From assembly GCF_000328475.2 (NCBI RefSeq), contig NC_026497.1, forward strand, positions 459,885 through 523,884: DNA of 64,000 bases, written 5' to 3'. The notes under the pieces are model-generated. The model did not search any database and was not told where the DNA came from. It worked only from the letters and a program-made list of their open reading frames with translations. The position numbers and the translations under genes were made by a program. Origin of the DNA: Mycosarcoma maydis (Eukaryota > Basidiomycota > Ustilaginomycetes > Ustilaginales). Shown in pieces: positions 41,312-52,888 of this stretch (positions are counted from its first letter, which is position 1; each line of letters starts with the position of its first letter).

Positions 41312-43010
41312 TACTTGGCTGCTCAATGTTGCCGCTCCATGCTTCGTGCTTGCGACTCGAGACGGAGAATCTTTTCGCGGGGAAAGATGGGGTAACGAGG
41401 GTACGATCTGACATGGGTTGAATTTGAGCGGCTTGAGATGCCATGTTGAAAAGCGAGTCACCAAGAGTTGACCGTTGCGAGTAATCACGAATAGAGTCAG
41501 TACAGTGTCAGCCAATCGTGACTTGTCAGCAGCAATAGCCCAACATGCAAGGACTACCGAGCACAGCCCGAATCCAAGACGACGGACGAATGAGAATCGA
41601 GAATGCGATGGAGCCAAAGCGAGGCTGCACCGAGACTTGGCCATTCGTGATTCATTTAAATCGAGGATTTTGAACTGTGATTCGTGATTCGTGATTTGTG
41701 AGTGGCGCTGTACGTGCCAAAAATTATGGGACCGTGTTAAGTTTGCGTGGTCTGCCATTCCGCCGAAGATCTTCCGTAGAGTCAAGAAAGAGGTAGAACC
41801 GCGAACAAGCGGCGCAGAGCGCAGCTGAGCTGAGGCTGCCAGTCTGGCCGAAGATGTACCGCCTCGGCAACGTCAGGCAGTCACGAATGACGCTGACCAG
41901 TTCCGAGGCTGGAGGGTTGCGCATGCCAAGACTGTGCGCAAAAGCGCGAGGCGCGATCAAGGCAACATCAACAGTCGCGAGTGAGTGCATGCAGACTCGC
42001 TGCAGGGTCCATGTCCCGCGTCCATCCACGAGAGCTTGGCTCATCGCTCGCTCCGTCGCTTGATTCATGGCTTGAGCGCTTGACCCGTCGGCTTGGCGTT
42101 GGCTTGCAGACAAAGCGCATCAGCACTCAGCTGCGATTCTGTTTCCATTTGAGTCGTGAGCTGGATGTTGTATGTCTGGGGTAAACCTCGTGACTCGAAT
42201 TCATCAAGTTGGCCAACGTTGACCCGCTCATTTACTGTGCTGTACGATTCGATTCGATTTGTGGATTGGATGCAGTTTGGCTTTCTCTTTTGTCGGTTGT
42301 TTGATGCGCCCCCCTCACTCATCCACTCTGCTCAGCTCTGGTATGAATCCGAGTTCGGCCAACGCTAGACTGAGGACGGCAGAGCAGAGGACAGAGCCTT
42401 AGGGTCAAGCAGACAGTCGTCAGTGCGCTGTGCAGCGTTGCGCCACATGGTTGAGATCTGTGTCTCGTCGCCGTGTTGAAAATGCAAGCTTGACTAGTTA
42501 TTAATAAGCATGAACCGATATCGCAGTTAGAAATTCGGAATTGGCGAGTGGAATCCGACCGAGCTCTCTCCGGAGGCCATCCAGTAGCATTCGTGATTTA
42601 CGGTTGACGCTTGTTTTTGGCGTGTCAAAGGAGCAGCCTCGGGCGATCTTGCGAGAAGGGTTCCCGTGGTTTCCCGTTTCCCGTTTTGCGTTTTGCGTTT
42701 TGCGTTTTGGTTTCGGCATGACTTTGCGTGTTGTTGTGCTGGTTCGCGTGGTTCGCGCGGTCACGAGTGAGACTGCTCTGCCGCGCTCGCACGGCGCGAT
42801 GAGATTCGTGATTCGTGAAGCGTAATGCTGTGGCACTTGCGTTGCCTCGTGACATCCCCGCAATCGCTTCTCTGTATGCGCACACTCTCTGTCGGCGTCA
42901 CGAAGCAACTCACAAAAAGTCGCATGACCGAGTCAAGACCTTGACTCGCTCAACGCCGCTCTCCCGATTCAGCGCTCAACCCCGCACACGTTTGGCCCCA
43001 TCCATGTCCT

Positions 43011-43058
43011 GTCCCCATGTCCCCATGTCCCCATGTCCCCATGTCCCCATGTCCCCAT
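43011..43058 (+). repeat. Octamer array GTCCCCAT x6
   Basis: Six perfect units followed by a diverged GCCCCCAT. It lies about 340 bp before the transporter start. Confidence 0.9.
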
Positions 43059-43399
43059 GCCCCCATGCCCCGTATTTGGCAAACTTTCTTTCTCCAACAC
43101 TCACCGCTCACAGTTGAACAGTCGACAACGGTCGGTCCAAGCCGCTGCTGCTTCTCGTCGCACTCGAGATTCGGTCTCATGCCACGCGCTCGACTCACCC
43201 CGCATTGCCATGCATCATAGCCCCGTACGAGCAGCATAGCGTCGTACCAGCATCCTGTTGACCTATATTATCAGCGCATCTTGGACGCAAAATAGTCTCG
43301 ATTCATCACTCATCCTTCCCCATCACACCTTGCCCTCCCTCTTCCACCGCCACTGCCTCTTTCCTCCACCTATCCACGCTCTGCCTATCTAGTCCCACC

Positions 43400-45121
43400 A
43401 TGGGTCTTATTCAAGGTCAACAGGTCGCACGCATCGACTCCAAGGCAGCTGCGGCCATCGCCTCAAACGTCGAGGATTACGATGCGCTCGTTCACGATGC
43501 TGCCGAGGCTACGCGCTCGCAGGAGCAGATGAGCCTCCGCAAGGCGCTCAAGACCTACCCGAACGCCATCTTTTTCTCGGTCATCCTTTCGCTGGCCGTC
43601 GTCATGGAGGGTTACGATACGCTGCTGATCGGCAACTTTTTCGCCATGCCCGCATTTGCCAAAAAGTACGGCGTATGCGACGCCACAGGCAAGTGCGAGA
43701 TCCCGGCTCCCTGGCAGTCGGGCCTCACAAACGGTTCGCAGGTGGGCTCCATCATTGGTCTGCAGCTCACCGGTATCGCATCGGAACGCTTCGGTTACCG
43801 CAAGACCATCCTGGCTGCACTGGTCGCCATGACGGCGTTTATCTTTATCCCGTTCTTTGCTCCTAACCTCACCGTGCTGCTCGTCGGTCAGATCCTCCAG
43901 GGTCTTCCCTGGGGTGTCTTCCAGACGCTCACCACCTCGTACGCCGCCGAAGTGACGCCGGTTGCTCTTCGTCCCTTCCTCACCACCTGGGTCAACGGAT
44001 GCTGGGTCGTCGGTCAACTCATCGCCTCGGGTGTTCTGCGCGCCACGGTTAACCGCACCGATCACTGGGCCTACAAGATCCCTTATGCGATTCAGTGGGT
44101 TTGGCCGGTGCCCATCTTTATCGGCTGCTGCTTTGCGCCCGAGTCGCCCTGGTGGCTGGTGCGTCAGAACCGTCTCGAAGATGCCAAGCACTCGCTCCGT
44201 CGACTCGCTGCCAACGACCGCGAGTTCTCCGAGCACGATGCTGACCAGACCGTTCAGATGATGATCCACACCAACGAGCTCGAAAAGGCAGCTGCCGAGG
44301 GCGGAAGCTACTGGGACTGCCTCAAGCGCACCGATCGTCGACGTACCGAGATTGCCTGCGTCGTCTGGCTGATTCAGGTGTTCTGCGGTGGTCCATTGAT
44401 GGGTCTCTCTTCCTACTTCTACACAAAGGCGGGTCTCCCCACCGATCAGGCATTCAACTTGACCATCGGCCAGTTCTCCATGGGTCTCGTCGGCACGCTC
44501 AGCTCTTGGTTCCTGCTTCGAAAGATTGGTCGTCGTACGCTCTACCTGTACGGTCAGCTGGTGCTGTTTGTGCTCATGATCACGATTGGCGGTCTCGCTT
44601 TCAAGTCGGACAACACGGGCGTCTCTTGGGCGATCGGTTCCATGCTGCTCATCTTTACCTTTATCTACGACTTGACTGTCGGTCCCGTTTGCTACTGCTT
44701 GGTTGCCGAGATCTCGTCGACGCGTCTGCGTGCAAAGACGATTGTACTGGCACGTAACGCATACAACATTGGCGGTATCATTGCCAACATCCTTTCGCCC
44801 CGCATGCTCAACTCGACCGAGTGGAACTGGGGTGCCAAGGCGGGCTTCTTCTGGGCAGGCACTGGCTTCCTCTGCATCGTATGGACCTTCTTCCGTCTCC
44901 CCGAGACCAAGGACCGATCCTACGGTACACTCGACATTCTCTTTGAACAAAAGGTCTCGGCACGCAAGTTTGCCTCGACCGAGGTCGACATGTTTGCCTC
45001 GCACACCCAGGCCGCCGTCGCCGCGCAGACCGGCTCGATCGACGAAAAGGCCAGCTCGACCGACAAGGTCGACAACGTCGTCGCCAACACCTCGGGCCTC
45101 GGCTACAAGTACGAAGCCTAA
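43400..45121 (+). CDS. MFS sugar transporter (alpha-glucoside/maltose permease-like), paralogue 2
   Basis: A 573-residue single-exon sugar porter closely related to the transporter at 3422: both share PESPWWL, RRTEIAC, the segment STRLRAKTIVLA (STRLRSKTIVLA in the other), LNS.EWNWG.K near the end, and the tail SYGTLDILFEQKVSARKFAS. The two genes differ in structure, since this copy lacks the intron. An N-terminal cytosolic segment of about 60 residues precedes the first helix. It faces the alpha-glucosidase gene across 2.75 kb, an arrangement like fungal MAL clusters, so alpha-glucoside uptake is likely. Codon use is strongly biased to C/G in third position, as expected for high expression. 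Confidence 0.9.
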   Translation: MGLIQGQQVARIDSKAAAAIASNVEDYDALVHDAAEATRSQEQMSLRKALKTYPNAIFFSVILSLAVVMEGYDTLLIGNFFAMPAFAKKYGVCDATGKCEIPAPWQSGLTNGSQVGSIIGLQLTGIASERFGYRKTILAALVAMTAFIFIPFFAPNLTVLLVGQILQGLPWGVFQTLTTSYAAEVTPVALRPFLTTWVNGCWVVGQLIASGVLRATVNRTDHWAYKIPYAIQWVWPVPIFIGCCFAPESPWWLVRQNRLEDAKHSLRRLAANDREFSEHDADQTVQMMIHTNELEKAAAEGGSYWDCLKRTDRRRTEIACVVWLIQVFCGGPLMGLSSYFYTKAGLPTDQAFNLTIGQFSMGLVGTLSSWFLLRKIGRRTLYLYGQLVLFVLMITIGGLAFKSDNTGVSWAIGSMLLIFTFIYDLTVGPVCYCLVAEISSTRLRAKTIVLARNAYNIGGIIANILSPRMLNSTEWNWGAKAGFFWAGTGFLCIVWTFFRLPETKDRSYGTLDILFEQKVSARKFASTEVDMFASHTQAAVAAQTGSIDEKASSTDKVDNVVANTSGLGYKYEA

Positions 45122-48100
45122 GCATCCGCCTCGATTCGGCCATCATACCACATCTCGACTCCTCGTTTCTCCTGGTCCTTTTGCCATCCGCTTAGCTTTG
45201 CTCCTTTTTGGTTCACCTTGACGCTATGCTTTCTTTCGGCTTGTCTGCATGTACAAGTACTTTCCCTCAGATACTTTGAAACGGGTCTTATTCTTGGCTG
45301 ATCCATGTCCCAGTCTGTGCACCCGTCCCATCTTGCCATTGCGCTCTCGCCCGCTCGTCCTGTCTTGAGTCACCAACACTCACGCTGTGCTCTACACTGC
45401 GAGCAGAGAAAGCCACGTTGAAATTCACATGCATTTCTTCCGCCGCTCACGGAGCGCGCACACAGTTGACATTCGTGATGGGTGATTACAACGTGCATGT
45501 CGCGCGTACGATTGCATATCCAAGTCTCGTGAGTGGAGCATCACATGTGCGCCCTACCCGCCACGGTACGCACAAGCGCAGCAGCTCCATCTGCCACCAA
45601 GCCAGCGCCGCTCGCGATGCTCGAGCTCGGCGGCGTTACCACTATCGTCCGCACCTTCTCGTCCCGCGCGTTACACCGATTCAGCATCCAAGCTCGACGT
45701 ATCGCCTTGATGACGTGCGCCGAGCCGCCACAGGTGTCCTCGGTTGACAACCGCCATCCTTGCGCCACCGGAACCAAGCGACGGTCATGCTTCACCGAAC
45801 CACGCACAGCTTCCTCACTGCTCATCGTCGGCAGCTGCAACCGCACCGCCGAGTCCACTCCAACAGCCTGTGATCCAAGCCGCCGATCAGCCAGAAACGC
45901 TCGCATTCCGAGACCGACGCATTGCGGCTCGTGTACAGCGCCTGGTGCATGTCGCCCATCAGTCGACACAGCAACAACAGCCAGCCGAGATAATATTGAT
46001 CGAGCAACTGCTCCCACATAGCCTCGGCTGTTGGCTGACCACTCGTCCCCCGGCTAATGCATCGTGTCGCCCAAAAAGCCGAGCCAATCGCGGAGCCGAC
46101 AGCGTCACGCTCGTTGACCATGCTGGAGCCTTCCCAAGTCGATCCCAACCATTCCGAATCCGTTCCGTTCACGGCGACGTTGCTGCGGCCAGATGTGGAC
46201 GCATCTATTCATGGTCCGCAATGCGATCCAACGTCTTCGTGTGGCCATGATCGGTGATCGCACCATCGTTGTGAGCGGTGGATGCTGGTAATCGGGCGCT
46301 AGAGCGCTTCGTCGACGCGGGCTGCTGGATGCGAGGCTTTGCTGTGACTTGATTGCAATCCTGCGTTCCAGCAGCGTTGGCTCGGTGCAGGATCGATAGC
46401 CGGTACTGCTGGTGCTGCCGCGATCGGTTCTTGCGCCGCTGGCGCGCCACGAGTGCGAGCAGCACCGGCTGTGCTCTTGGCTCCTGTGCGGTTGACGCTG
46501 CGCCAGCGTGGCTTGCGTGAACAGGTGATGCACACCGCCCCAGCTTGGGCGCATTGGCGCACGCGCATACTCGCTCATCGCATCGCCTCTTTCGAGCTCG
46601 GCATGCGTGTCGCGCATGCCACAGACGCTTGCACTTCAGCGCAGTCGGATCCGCCGCATCCTTGTGCTTTGTGCCAGTGACAGAGTGTGATCGACAGCAG
46701 TACGGTCAAGCATCAGTGCGAAACGCTGCTTGTGGACGTGCGGCTCAGCCCAAGCAGCTAGATTGGCGTGGGGCCAAAGCAAGCTCAAGCCTGTGACACA
46801 AACGCGGCAACTCATGCGGCCAGACACACTCCGAGCCACCGTTTGACTCTTGTCGCTCAGCCTGCATCTGTCCAACTCGTACTCTGCACGACATGGCTCG
46901 CATTGCTCAAGCTAGACTTGGTTTGACACGGGCAAACGCAAAGCTCCACCCAACGTGCAAAGTCAGCTGCCACAAAGCCACCTAAAACCGAGGTCAAGAG
47001 ATCCACCGCACAGATCGAGAATGATTGTCTCCAATCTTGAACCACCCTCACGCTGGTGTGTCTGGCGACATTCCCTCGCTCACACTAGGCTGAGCGACCG
47101 GCTTTCTTGCTCGGATCGAGCAAACTCTCTACAAGCAGGCACATGCACATGAGCTCCAATGGTATTGAATGGATGATCATCGTACCAAGAACCTGGTGTG
47201 GTCGTTGTTGTTATTAATGCTGCGCTCAATACTCGAGCAGCGTCCAAGGTGCAATGGGAGCTTGGATGGAGAGCCATTCCCAAACCCAGAGCTGTACAAC
47301 AGAGTGCGAGTGGATTCTGATGGGGAGCGAGAGGCAAAGCCACAAGCCACAAGTCGATACGACGAGCGATACATATACTCATCTTGCGCCACAGGCAGCA
47401 AAGGCTCCGGTTCCAAGCCAGCCAGACGAGTCCGTCACGAGTAACTTTACAATCGAGCAGAGCACAATCAAGAATCACGAATGCTGCAAACGGAACTGAA
47501 AGTCAGAACAGTATTTACAGTCGGCACACTGACCCGATCGGCACTTCGACTTGAGCTACCACTTCTCGCCACCGCTTATCGCAGTACCGCCGCAATCACG
47601 AATATACCCTGCGGTTCGCTTCGGCTCGCCTCGTCTTGCGATTCCATCAATCGTGAATGTGGGGACTGCGAATCGACTCGTGACTTTCCTGTCAATAGAA
47701 AAATAATCTGTAATCAATCGTGAATATTATGATGGAAACCAAAACAAGCCGCGTGTGACAGCCCAACCGAAGCGAAGCAATTCGATTCGATTCGGAGCTC
47801 AGCTAAAGTACCCAGAGTGACCGACGCTCGGCTGGACGCCCGCTCCGAACTCTAGCATATCGTGTGAATGTGCACGGTCCCCAGGCGGTTGGCGGATTCA
47901 GTTCAGGAGTTACTCAGTCTAATTATCTCTTGAAGTATAGTGGTTTAGCTTCAAGTGATTCAGCTTACTTAGAGTTAAGCTTGATCATCCAAATTTCTTG
48001 TTGCAATCACGAAAAGTTAGTTAGCTTCATCAGGAATTGTGATTCACAAATCACGAAATTGTTAGCCTCCTTCTATGCCGCCATACAGAAGATTGAAAGT

Positions 48101-48469
48101 CCGCCTTTTGTTCTGCAACTCATTTCGAGCTTCGCTGCTGTGCTGCTGTGCTGCCTCACTTTCACAGTCGTGAGTTACTTTGTAAACCCAATCTCGTTCG
48201 CATTCACGATTCACGATTCCTACGACTATTTGAGGAGACAGCGGGTCTTCCTCAACGACGCTCGCCCAATTCCGGCACTGCCTCATTCATGCGATCGTGA
48301 GCTATCTATCTGTACAGACCCCCATCACGAATCGTGAATCACGAATGTGGCTCTGAAGTGACTTGACGCTTGATCGTACGCTGATGTGCTACTTCAACTG
48401 ATAGCCAACGTGGTCTGTCCTCTTCACCCCATCCATCCTTTCCAGTGCAAGCTCTGCACCGACGCAAAC
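45122..48469. other. Long region with a regulator relic and intergenic repeats
   Basis: Apart from the relic at 45540-46690, no gene is supported. Dispersed motifs are frequent at about 47472-47490, 47592-47604, 47648-47660, 48205-48222 and 48329-48350. Confidence 0.5.
45540..46690 (-). pseudogene. Decayed Zn(II)2Cys6 transcription factor
   Basis: In the frame that includes 46603, the minus strand reads RHACRARKRRCDERVCAC and, after a gap of nine residues, another Cys. This is the Zn2Cys6 pattern with one Cys missing from the first pair. Further along, in another frame (45822-46172), a segment LCRLMGDMHQALYTSR and GGLDHRLLEW resembles the fungal-specific middle domain. No continuous ORF or clear splice sites join them. 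I read this as a relic of a regulator near the sugar transporter. Known: MAL clusters often include such an activator. Uncertain: a diverged, spliced gene is not excluded. Confidence 0.4.
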
Positions 48470-50488
48470 ATGGAGACTCGCGCAGTCGCTGAAGACGAGG
48501 CCCGTCAACCGTTGCTATCCAACCAAGATGATTGTCACCGTCCTGCCAACCAAGAGCAGCTCAACAGCCATGCGCAGACTGATTCTGCCACAAAGGACGA
48601 CCCCGACGACCCCGATCAGTGGCACTGGCTCGAGCGTCTGATTTTCAAGACGCGTCTGCGTTTCTACATCTCTGTCTGCGTATTCTTCGTCTTCTGGACG
48701 CTGATCGCCTGTCTTGAACAGAGTCCAATGATGCCATGGCACGACAGACGATGGCCTTGGAACAAGCATCCTGACTATAACAATGACGTGGGCTTCTGGC
48801 GTGCCCTCTCAAGGCTTGAGGACCAGCCGTTCTGCCTTCCTGATCTAGAGCTGCTCCAGCCGTCCGACATTAGTTTGGACCGAGATGACTTGAACGCAGA
48901 AGCTCGATGCGCTTCTCAAGTTACCTTTCGGTTGGACAACGGTACCGCCTCCGTTGGCGCCTTCTCTCGATTGCAGCTGTCTAGCCTTTTCAATTGGATC
49001 GGCGCCGACTTTGACAGTCTGGCAGGCTCGACAGTCCGCGAGCAAGCTCGTCGCTCTCGCGAATCTGTACAGCTCGTCATGTCGATTGCTGGAGGCGAGC
49101 CTTTTTACACAAGAAACGCCAGTACTGCTGCCACAAGCAAAACTGAACGTAGCTTTCGTAGCCTCCAACTTTGGAGAGCCTTGCAAAGGTTGAGTCTGAG
49201 TCTTCAACATCATTCTGGCCAAGCCATCACCGTTGAAGCTCTTCTAGTGGCTCTGCAGATGGATAACAGTCGTGTTGTATCCGATCCAAGCCGTACCGAT
49301 GACGCTTCGCTAGAAATCCCTGTGGTAGAGACGACACTATTCGACACGCACAAATTCGTCCAGTCCCTGGCGGCTACCTATCACGGCTTAACACAGTCGT
49401 CCAATAAGACGCTTCTCGATCAGCGCGTCGTTCGCGACTACCTTGGGCCAAAGTCGTTTAACACGGATGGAAACACGGCGAATACGCGCTCTACTTTCAG
49501 CACAATCCAATGGAACGTACGAGGCCGCGGAGATGGTGCGCTTTATGCTGTTGGTCGTCGGAATTTCTTCAACTCGATGCAACGCGCTGGCAGATCGCTC
49601 CACTTTCATGTTCTCAACGAGGTCTACAGCGATCAAGAACTGTCCATCTTGCTTGATCTGCATCGAGGCGTCGTCATGACTGCAAGCGCCCACCTTGTAC
49701 CTTTTAAGGATGACCAGCCTTCCAGTAACAACGGCACTCCGCAATGGGGGCAGTCCGAACGCAGCACCAACGTCTGGGACTGGATGCGTAAATCGTACGC
49801 CAACATTCAGTATGAGCTCGATTCGTTTAAGGAGAACCGACGCTGGCGTGCTGTGGGCGGCACGTATCGATTTGACAAACACGCCTCTCGTTCCTCTGCA
49901 GAAAGCGTATACGACTGGCTCGAGGTGGACATCGAGCTGAGCGAAACAGCGTTGTGGATCACTCGAATCGAATATGCTCCCGCAGGCAATCAGAGCACGT
50001 CGGGGTCGGGATCGGGATCGTCACTATCGGTGCTCAAAAAATACAATGCAGGCGGAACGGCCGACTTTTTTGCAGGATGGACCTGCGCGGACTCGATCGA
50101 AAAACTCGCCGACTGCTATCGTCCTCGTATGGGTGACGATGACAGTGCATGCTTCTGCACTCAGTCCAAGTTCGGTACGCGCTCCAGCTATCGTGTCGGA
50201 CTGTGGCGCTTACTCGCCTCGCACAACCACACCATCTACGAGATCCCGCGTGGTGCAGTGCGGCTCGACACTTACAGCTACATGGATCAAGCGCAAGGCG
50301 GCTGCCCTGCGCTCTGGAACCGCTTCAACGTAGATCCCGTGCCCGAGATCGAGTCGCTTGGCTACAAAATCAAGCTAACCGAGCCAGTACACTTCGCGAA
50401 TGGAAGCGTTGCTCACCAAGCAGAGCTCGAATGGCTGGACAGCGCACTCACTCTAACGCGGATTCGAAGCACCGAGCCTCGATACTAG
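48470..50488 (+). CDS. Type II membrane protein of unknown function
   Basis: A 672-residue single-exon protein I do not recognise. It begins METRAVAEDEARQPLLSNQ, where the acidic cluster and LL may be a sorting signal. After an acidic, Gln/Asp-rich stretch there is one hydrophobic helix, FYISVCVFFVFWTLIACL, at residues about 65-82. The rest (about 590 residues) is hydrophilic, contains several N-x-S/T sites and scattered Cys residues, and is likely lumenal or extracellular. Local features include VLNEVYSDQELSILLDLHRG and a Gly/Ser stretch SGSGSGSSLS near residue 520. The start at 48470 has a better context than the in-frame ATG at 48386. The length and codon usage support a real gene. It could be lineage-specific. 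Confidence 0.75.
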   Translation: METRAVAEDEARQPLLSNQDDCHRPANQEQLNSHAQTDSATKDDPDDPDQWHWLERLIFKTRLRFYISVCVFFVFWTLIACLEQSPMMPWHDRRWPWNKHPDYNNDVGFWRALSRLEDQPFCLPDLELLQPSDISLDRDDLNAEARCASQVTFRLDNGTASVGAFSRLQLSSLFNWIGADFDSLAGSTVREQARRSRESVQLVMSIAGGEPFYTRNASTAATSKTERSFRSLQLWRALQRLSLSLQHHSGQAITVEALLVALQMDNSRVVSDPSRTDDASLEIPVVETTLFDTHKFVQSLAATYHGLTQSSNKTLLDQRVVRDYLGPKSFNTDGNTANTRSTFSTIQWNVRGRGDGALYAVGRRNFFNSMQRAGRSLHFHVLNEVYSDQELSILLDLHRGVVMTASAHLVPFKDDQPSSNNGTPQWGQSERSTNVWDWMRKSYANIQYELDSFKENRRWRAVGGTYRFDKHASRSSAESVYDWLEVDIELSETALWITRIEYAPAGNQSTSGSGSGSSLSVLKKYNAGGTADFFAGWTCADSIEKLADCYRPRMGDDDSACFCTQSKFGTRSSYRVGLWRLLASHNHTIYEIPRGAVRLDTYSYMDQAQGGCPALWNRFNVDPVPEIESLGYKIKLTEPVHFANGSVAHQAELEWLDSALTLTRIRSTEPRY

Positions 50489-52351
50489 CGTCTTGCAATT
50501 CATACCAGGATCTTGTTCGTGCTCGTCACGCCCTTGGTTTGTCTGCCGTCTGGAATCTGACTGATTTGTCGTGAGCTACTTGGCGATTGACGTCCGATGC
50601 GCCGATCACGAATGGTGAAGCGAGCTGGACTGCGCTTCCGTTTCTGAGCTTTCATTCACGATTTGCACGCATCTCGCCGCGGTGCAGCGTTGCTGCAGCT
50701 TGAGCCTCGCGATGAGACTGTGCTGGCCACCCAGACTGTTGCGAGTGCTGCTGTAGGCGCGGACGAACATGGCCGCCGATAGGCCGCACTTGAGTGGCGC
50801 ACCTAGGTGCAGACTCAACAGACCCTACATGGCAGCCGTGATCGATCAACACTGGATCCATCAGCGGACGCGTTGTTGGCCGCCGATGCGGCTGTCTCGG
50901 CTCACCATCTGCAGACGTCTAGAGTGGCTCCCGACCAGCATGCGCATGACGCTACGGGGTCCTCGAGCTCCCAAGCCGTGCCCAGGCCAGCATGCACTTG
51001 CACCCTATCCTGTATGTCTTTCGCGTGCAGGCGCCCAAGACAAGTCGCGACCACCAGAGACACAACCCGCTCGAGCATCTCTACAAGCACGCCAAGCTGT
51101 CCGTCTCACATTGTCTATGCTGCCAGCTTCGCGTGTATGTCAAGGTAAACCGAATCGCCGGACGCGCTTCTATCGACATCGACAACGATGAGAGGCTCGA
51201 AATTGCTTGATAGGGCATACGCTAGTATGGACCACGAGCAATCCTGAATCTGATACATGATTGATCAATCATGGATTTTGTGATCCGTCTTTCTGTTCAT
51301 ATTCAAACGAAACGAAACGATTTCGACCAGCTAAAGCAGCAAGATCGTTGGTGCTCGAAAACAACGGATTGTTGATAAATTGAATTTCTATCAAATGCTC
51401 CTAAGAACTGCTCTTCAAAAACTCAGAATCAAGCACAAAGCAATCCACAAATTCATGATTAGGTTGCATGTACCTAGAAGTCTTGTTCGTCTCAGTCATA
51501 TCGTAAGGAAGGAAACGTTTGCCCTCGCAGCCACTTCCAGAGCCATCCGGATGTCTACAACGTGGGGGATGGGTTCGCGGACGGCAAGTGCTGGCGGTTG
51601 CTGCTCCGGATGGCTCTTGTTGTCCACCCATGGTGCTTAGATTTCTTACAATGTACTTTGAGATAACATGATTTCGTGTTTCTTGTTTGCCCCCGAAGTC
51701 TGTCGCGAATCATACCATATTTTGGTTCTGCTAGCTTTAATATGCATAGCTCAAATAGGTGATCAAGTCTCTCATAGTCACATGATAAAAAAAAGATTTG
51801 TGAGAAAAGTGTCCGTGAACAGCCGACCCCTCAGACAGTCACATCGTAAAAAAGGAAAAATCCATGCGCAACCACCCGGGATATTTACGATATGCATATG
51901 ACCTGAATGGGCGCTGGTCAGGCAGGTCAGTTGCGATTCATTGCTTGAGGTGTGGCTTCGGGGACGGATGTATTTCTCCCTGAAAGCCGCGGAGGGCTGT
52001 TGCACTTTGGCGATCTTGTAGATGCAAGCAAAGACAACCAACAGTCGCGGCCTGGTGGGTCAAGAGCGATGGCAGCGAGCAACGGAGAAAGCAGAGGCAA
52101 AACGGCCTTGGGCAGAAGATGGGAGGGCGAGGGCCGTTGAAGTGTTCTCTTCATGCCTGTGAATTGCCGAGCGTTCGTTCGCCTAAGGTTCAGATAATTC
52201 GCTCCAGTAATCGTCAGTAATCGTAAAGCTCAGTTCCTACGTGTGTATGTTGCGCGCTTGTCTCTAAAGAAAAGGGCAACAGCTTTTCCCTGGACTCTGT
52301 CCTATTCATCACACCGCTTCTTCCACCCTTTCCTTCATTCACTTATTGACA
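50489..52351. other. Intergenic
   Basis: No gene is supported; ORFs of 60-140 codons at 50769-51210 look random. From about 51220 the sequence becomes AT-richer. An inverted GATTGATCAATC sequence lies at about 51257-51270. Confidence 0.45.
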
Positions 52352-52888
52352 ATGGCAGCTTCACGAGCCGTTGTGAGAGTTCCTGGAGCTCCCCTGCTGG
52401 AGCGAGCTTGCCTTCTCATCGAAGCGTATCGAGTCCATTGGAGAGATACCATGGTTCGCGCTGACAAAAGCGGAGATGATGACCTGTACGGTGAAGCCGC
52501 TGGTCCTCTGTACGACTGCCGGGCGTTTCAAGGCGCCATCGATCCAGAACGGTTCGACAACGCAATGAGGGAACACGGTGAGTGTTCACAACAACCTCAA
52601 GTCTTCTATGCCTACCATAGTACTGACAGTATCCTTGCTTTCTAACGCGTGGCAGGAGGGCAAACCAACGACGACCGCTTCTCGGAACAGGATAGAATTG
52701 CTGAACTTCTCTCAATCCACAAAAACACGAAAGCACGATTTGCTCTGGCAGAGGCGATCCTTCTCGACCAGCAGACAAAGAAGACAGAGGATCAAGAAAG
52801 AAAGACGAGGGGGTATGATGCCTTCCTTCGATTCTTGTCAACCCCAGGAGTGGATGACAAATTCATTGACGTAGCGGTAGAGGTGTGA
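52352..52888 (+). CDS. Small two-exon protein of unknown function
   Basis: Exons 52352-52577 and 52656-52888 (donor GTGAGT, acceptor GGCAG) give 152 residues, mostly charged and helical: LLERACLLIEAYRVHWRDTM near the N-terminus, then DGDD-like acidic patches and RKTRGYDAFLRFLSTPGVDD near the end. There is no signal peptide or membrane helix, and only two or so Cys. I know no family. The splice and the even composition make it a probable gene; a pyrimidine-rich leader precedes the ATG. Confidence 0.6.

Larger units (their letters stand above)
40646..43399. other. Long intergenic region between divergent alpha-glucosidase and sugar transporter
   Basis: 2.75 kb with no gene I can support. It holds an octamer array at 40890-40937, a GTAGCA-type microsatellite at 41232-41311, dispersed motifs at about 41646-41700 and 42805-42823, and an 8-bp repeat at 43011-43058. 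The region directly before 43400 is CT-rich (Pol II leader-like). It may carry regulatory sites for both sugar genes. Confidence 0.5.

Noticed and set aside
43463..45004. 513-codon ORF antisense to the sugar transporter at 43400
   Set aside because: A shadow of a strongly GC3-biased gene; the sense strand has clear MFS motifs and the antisense protein has none.
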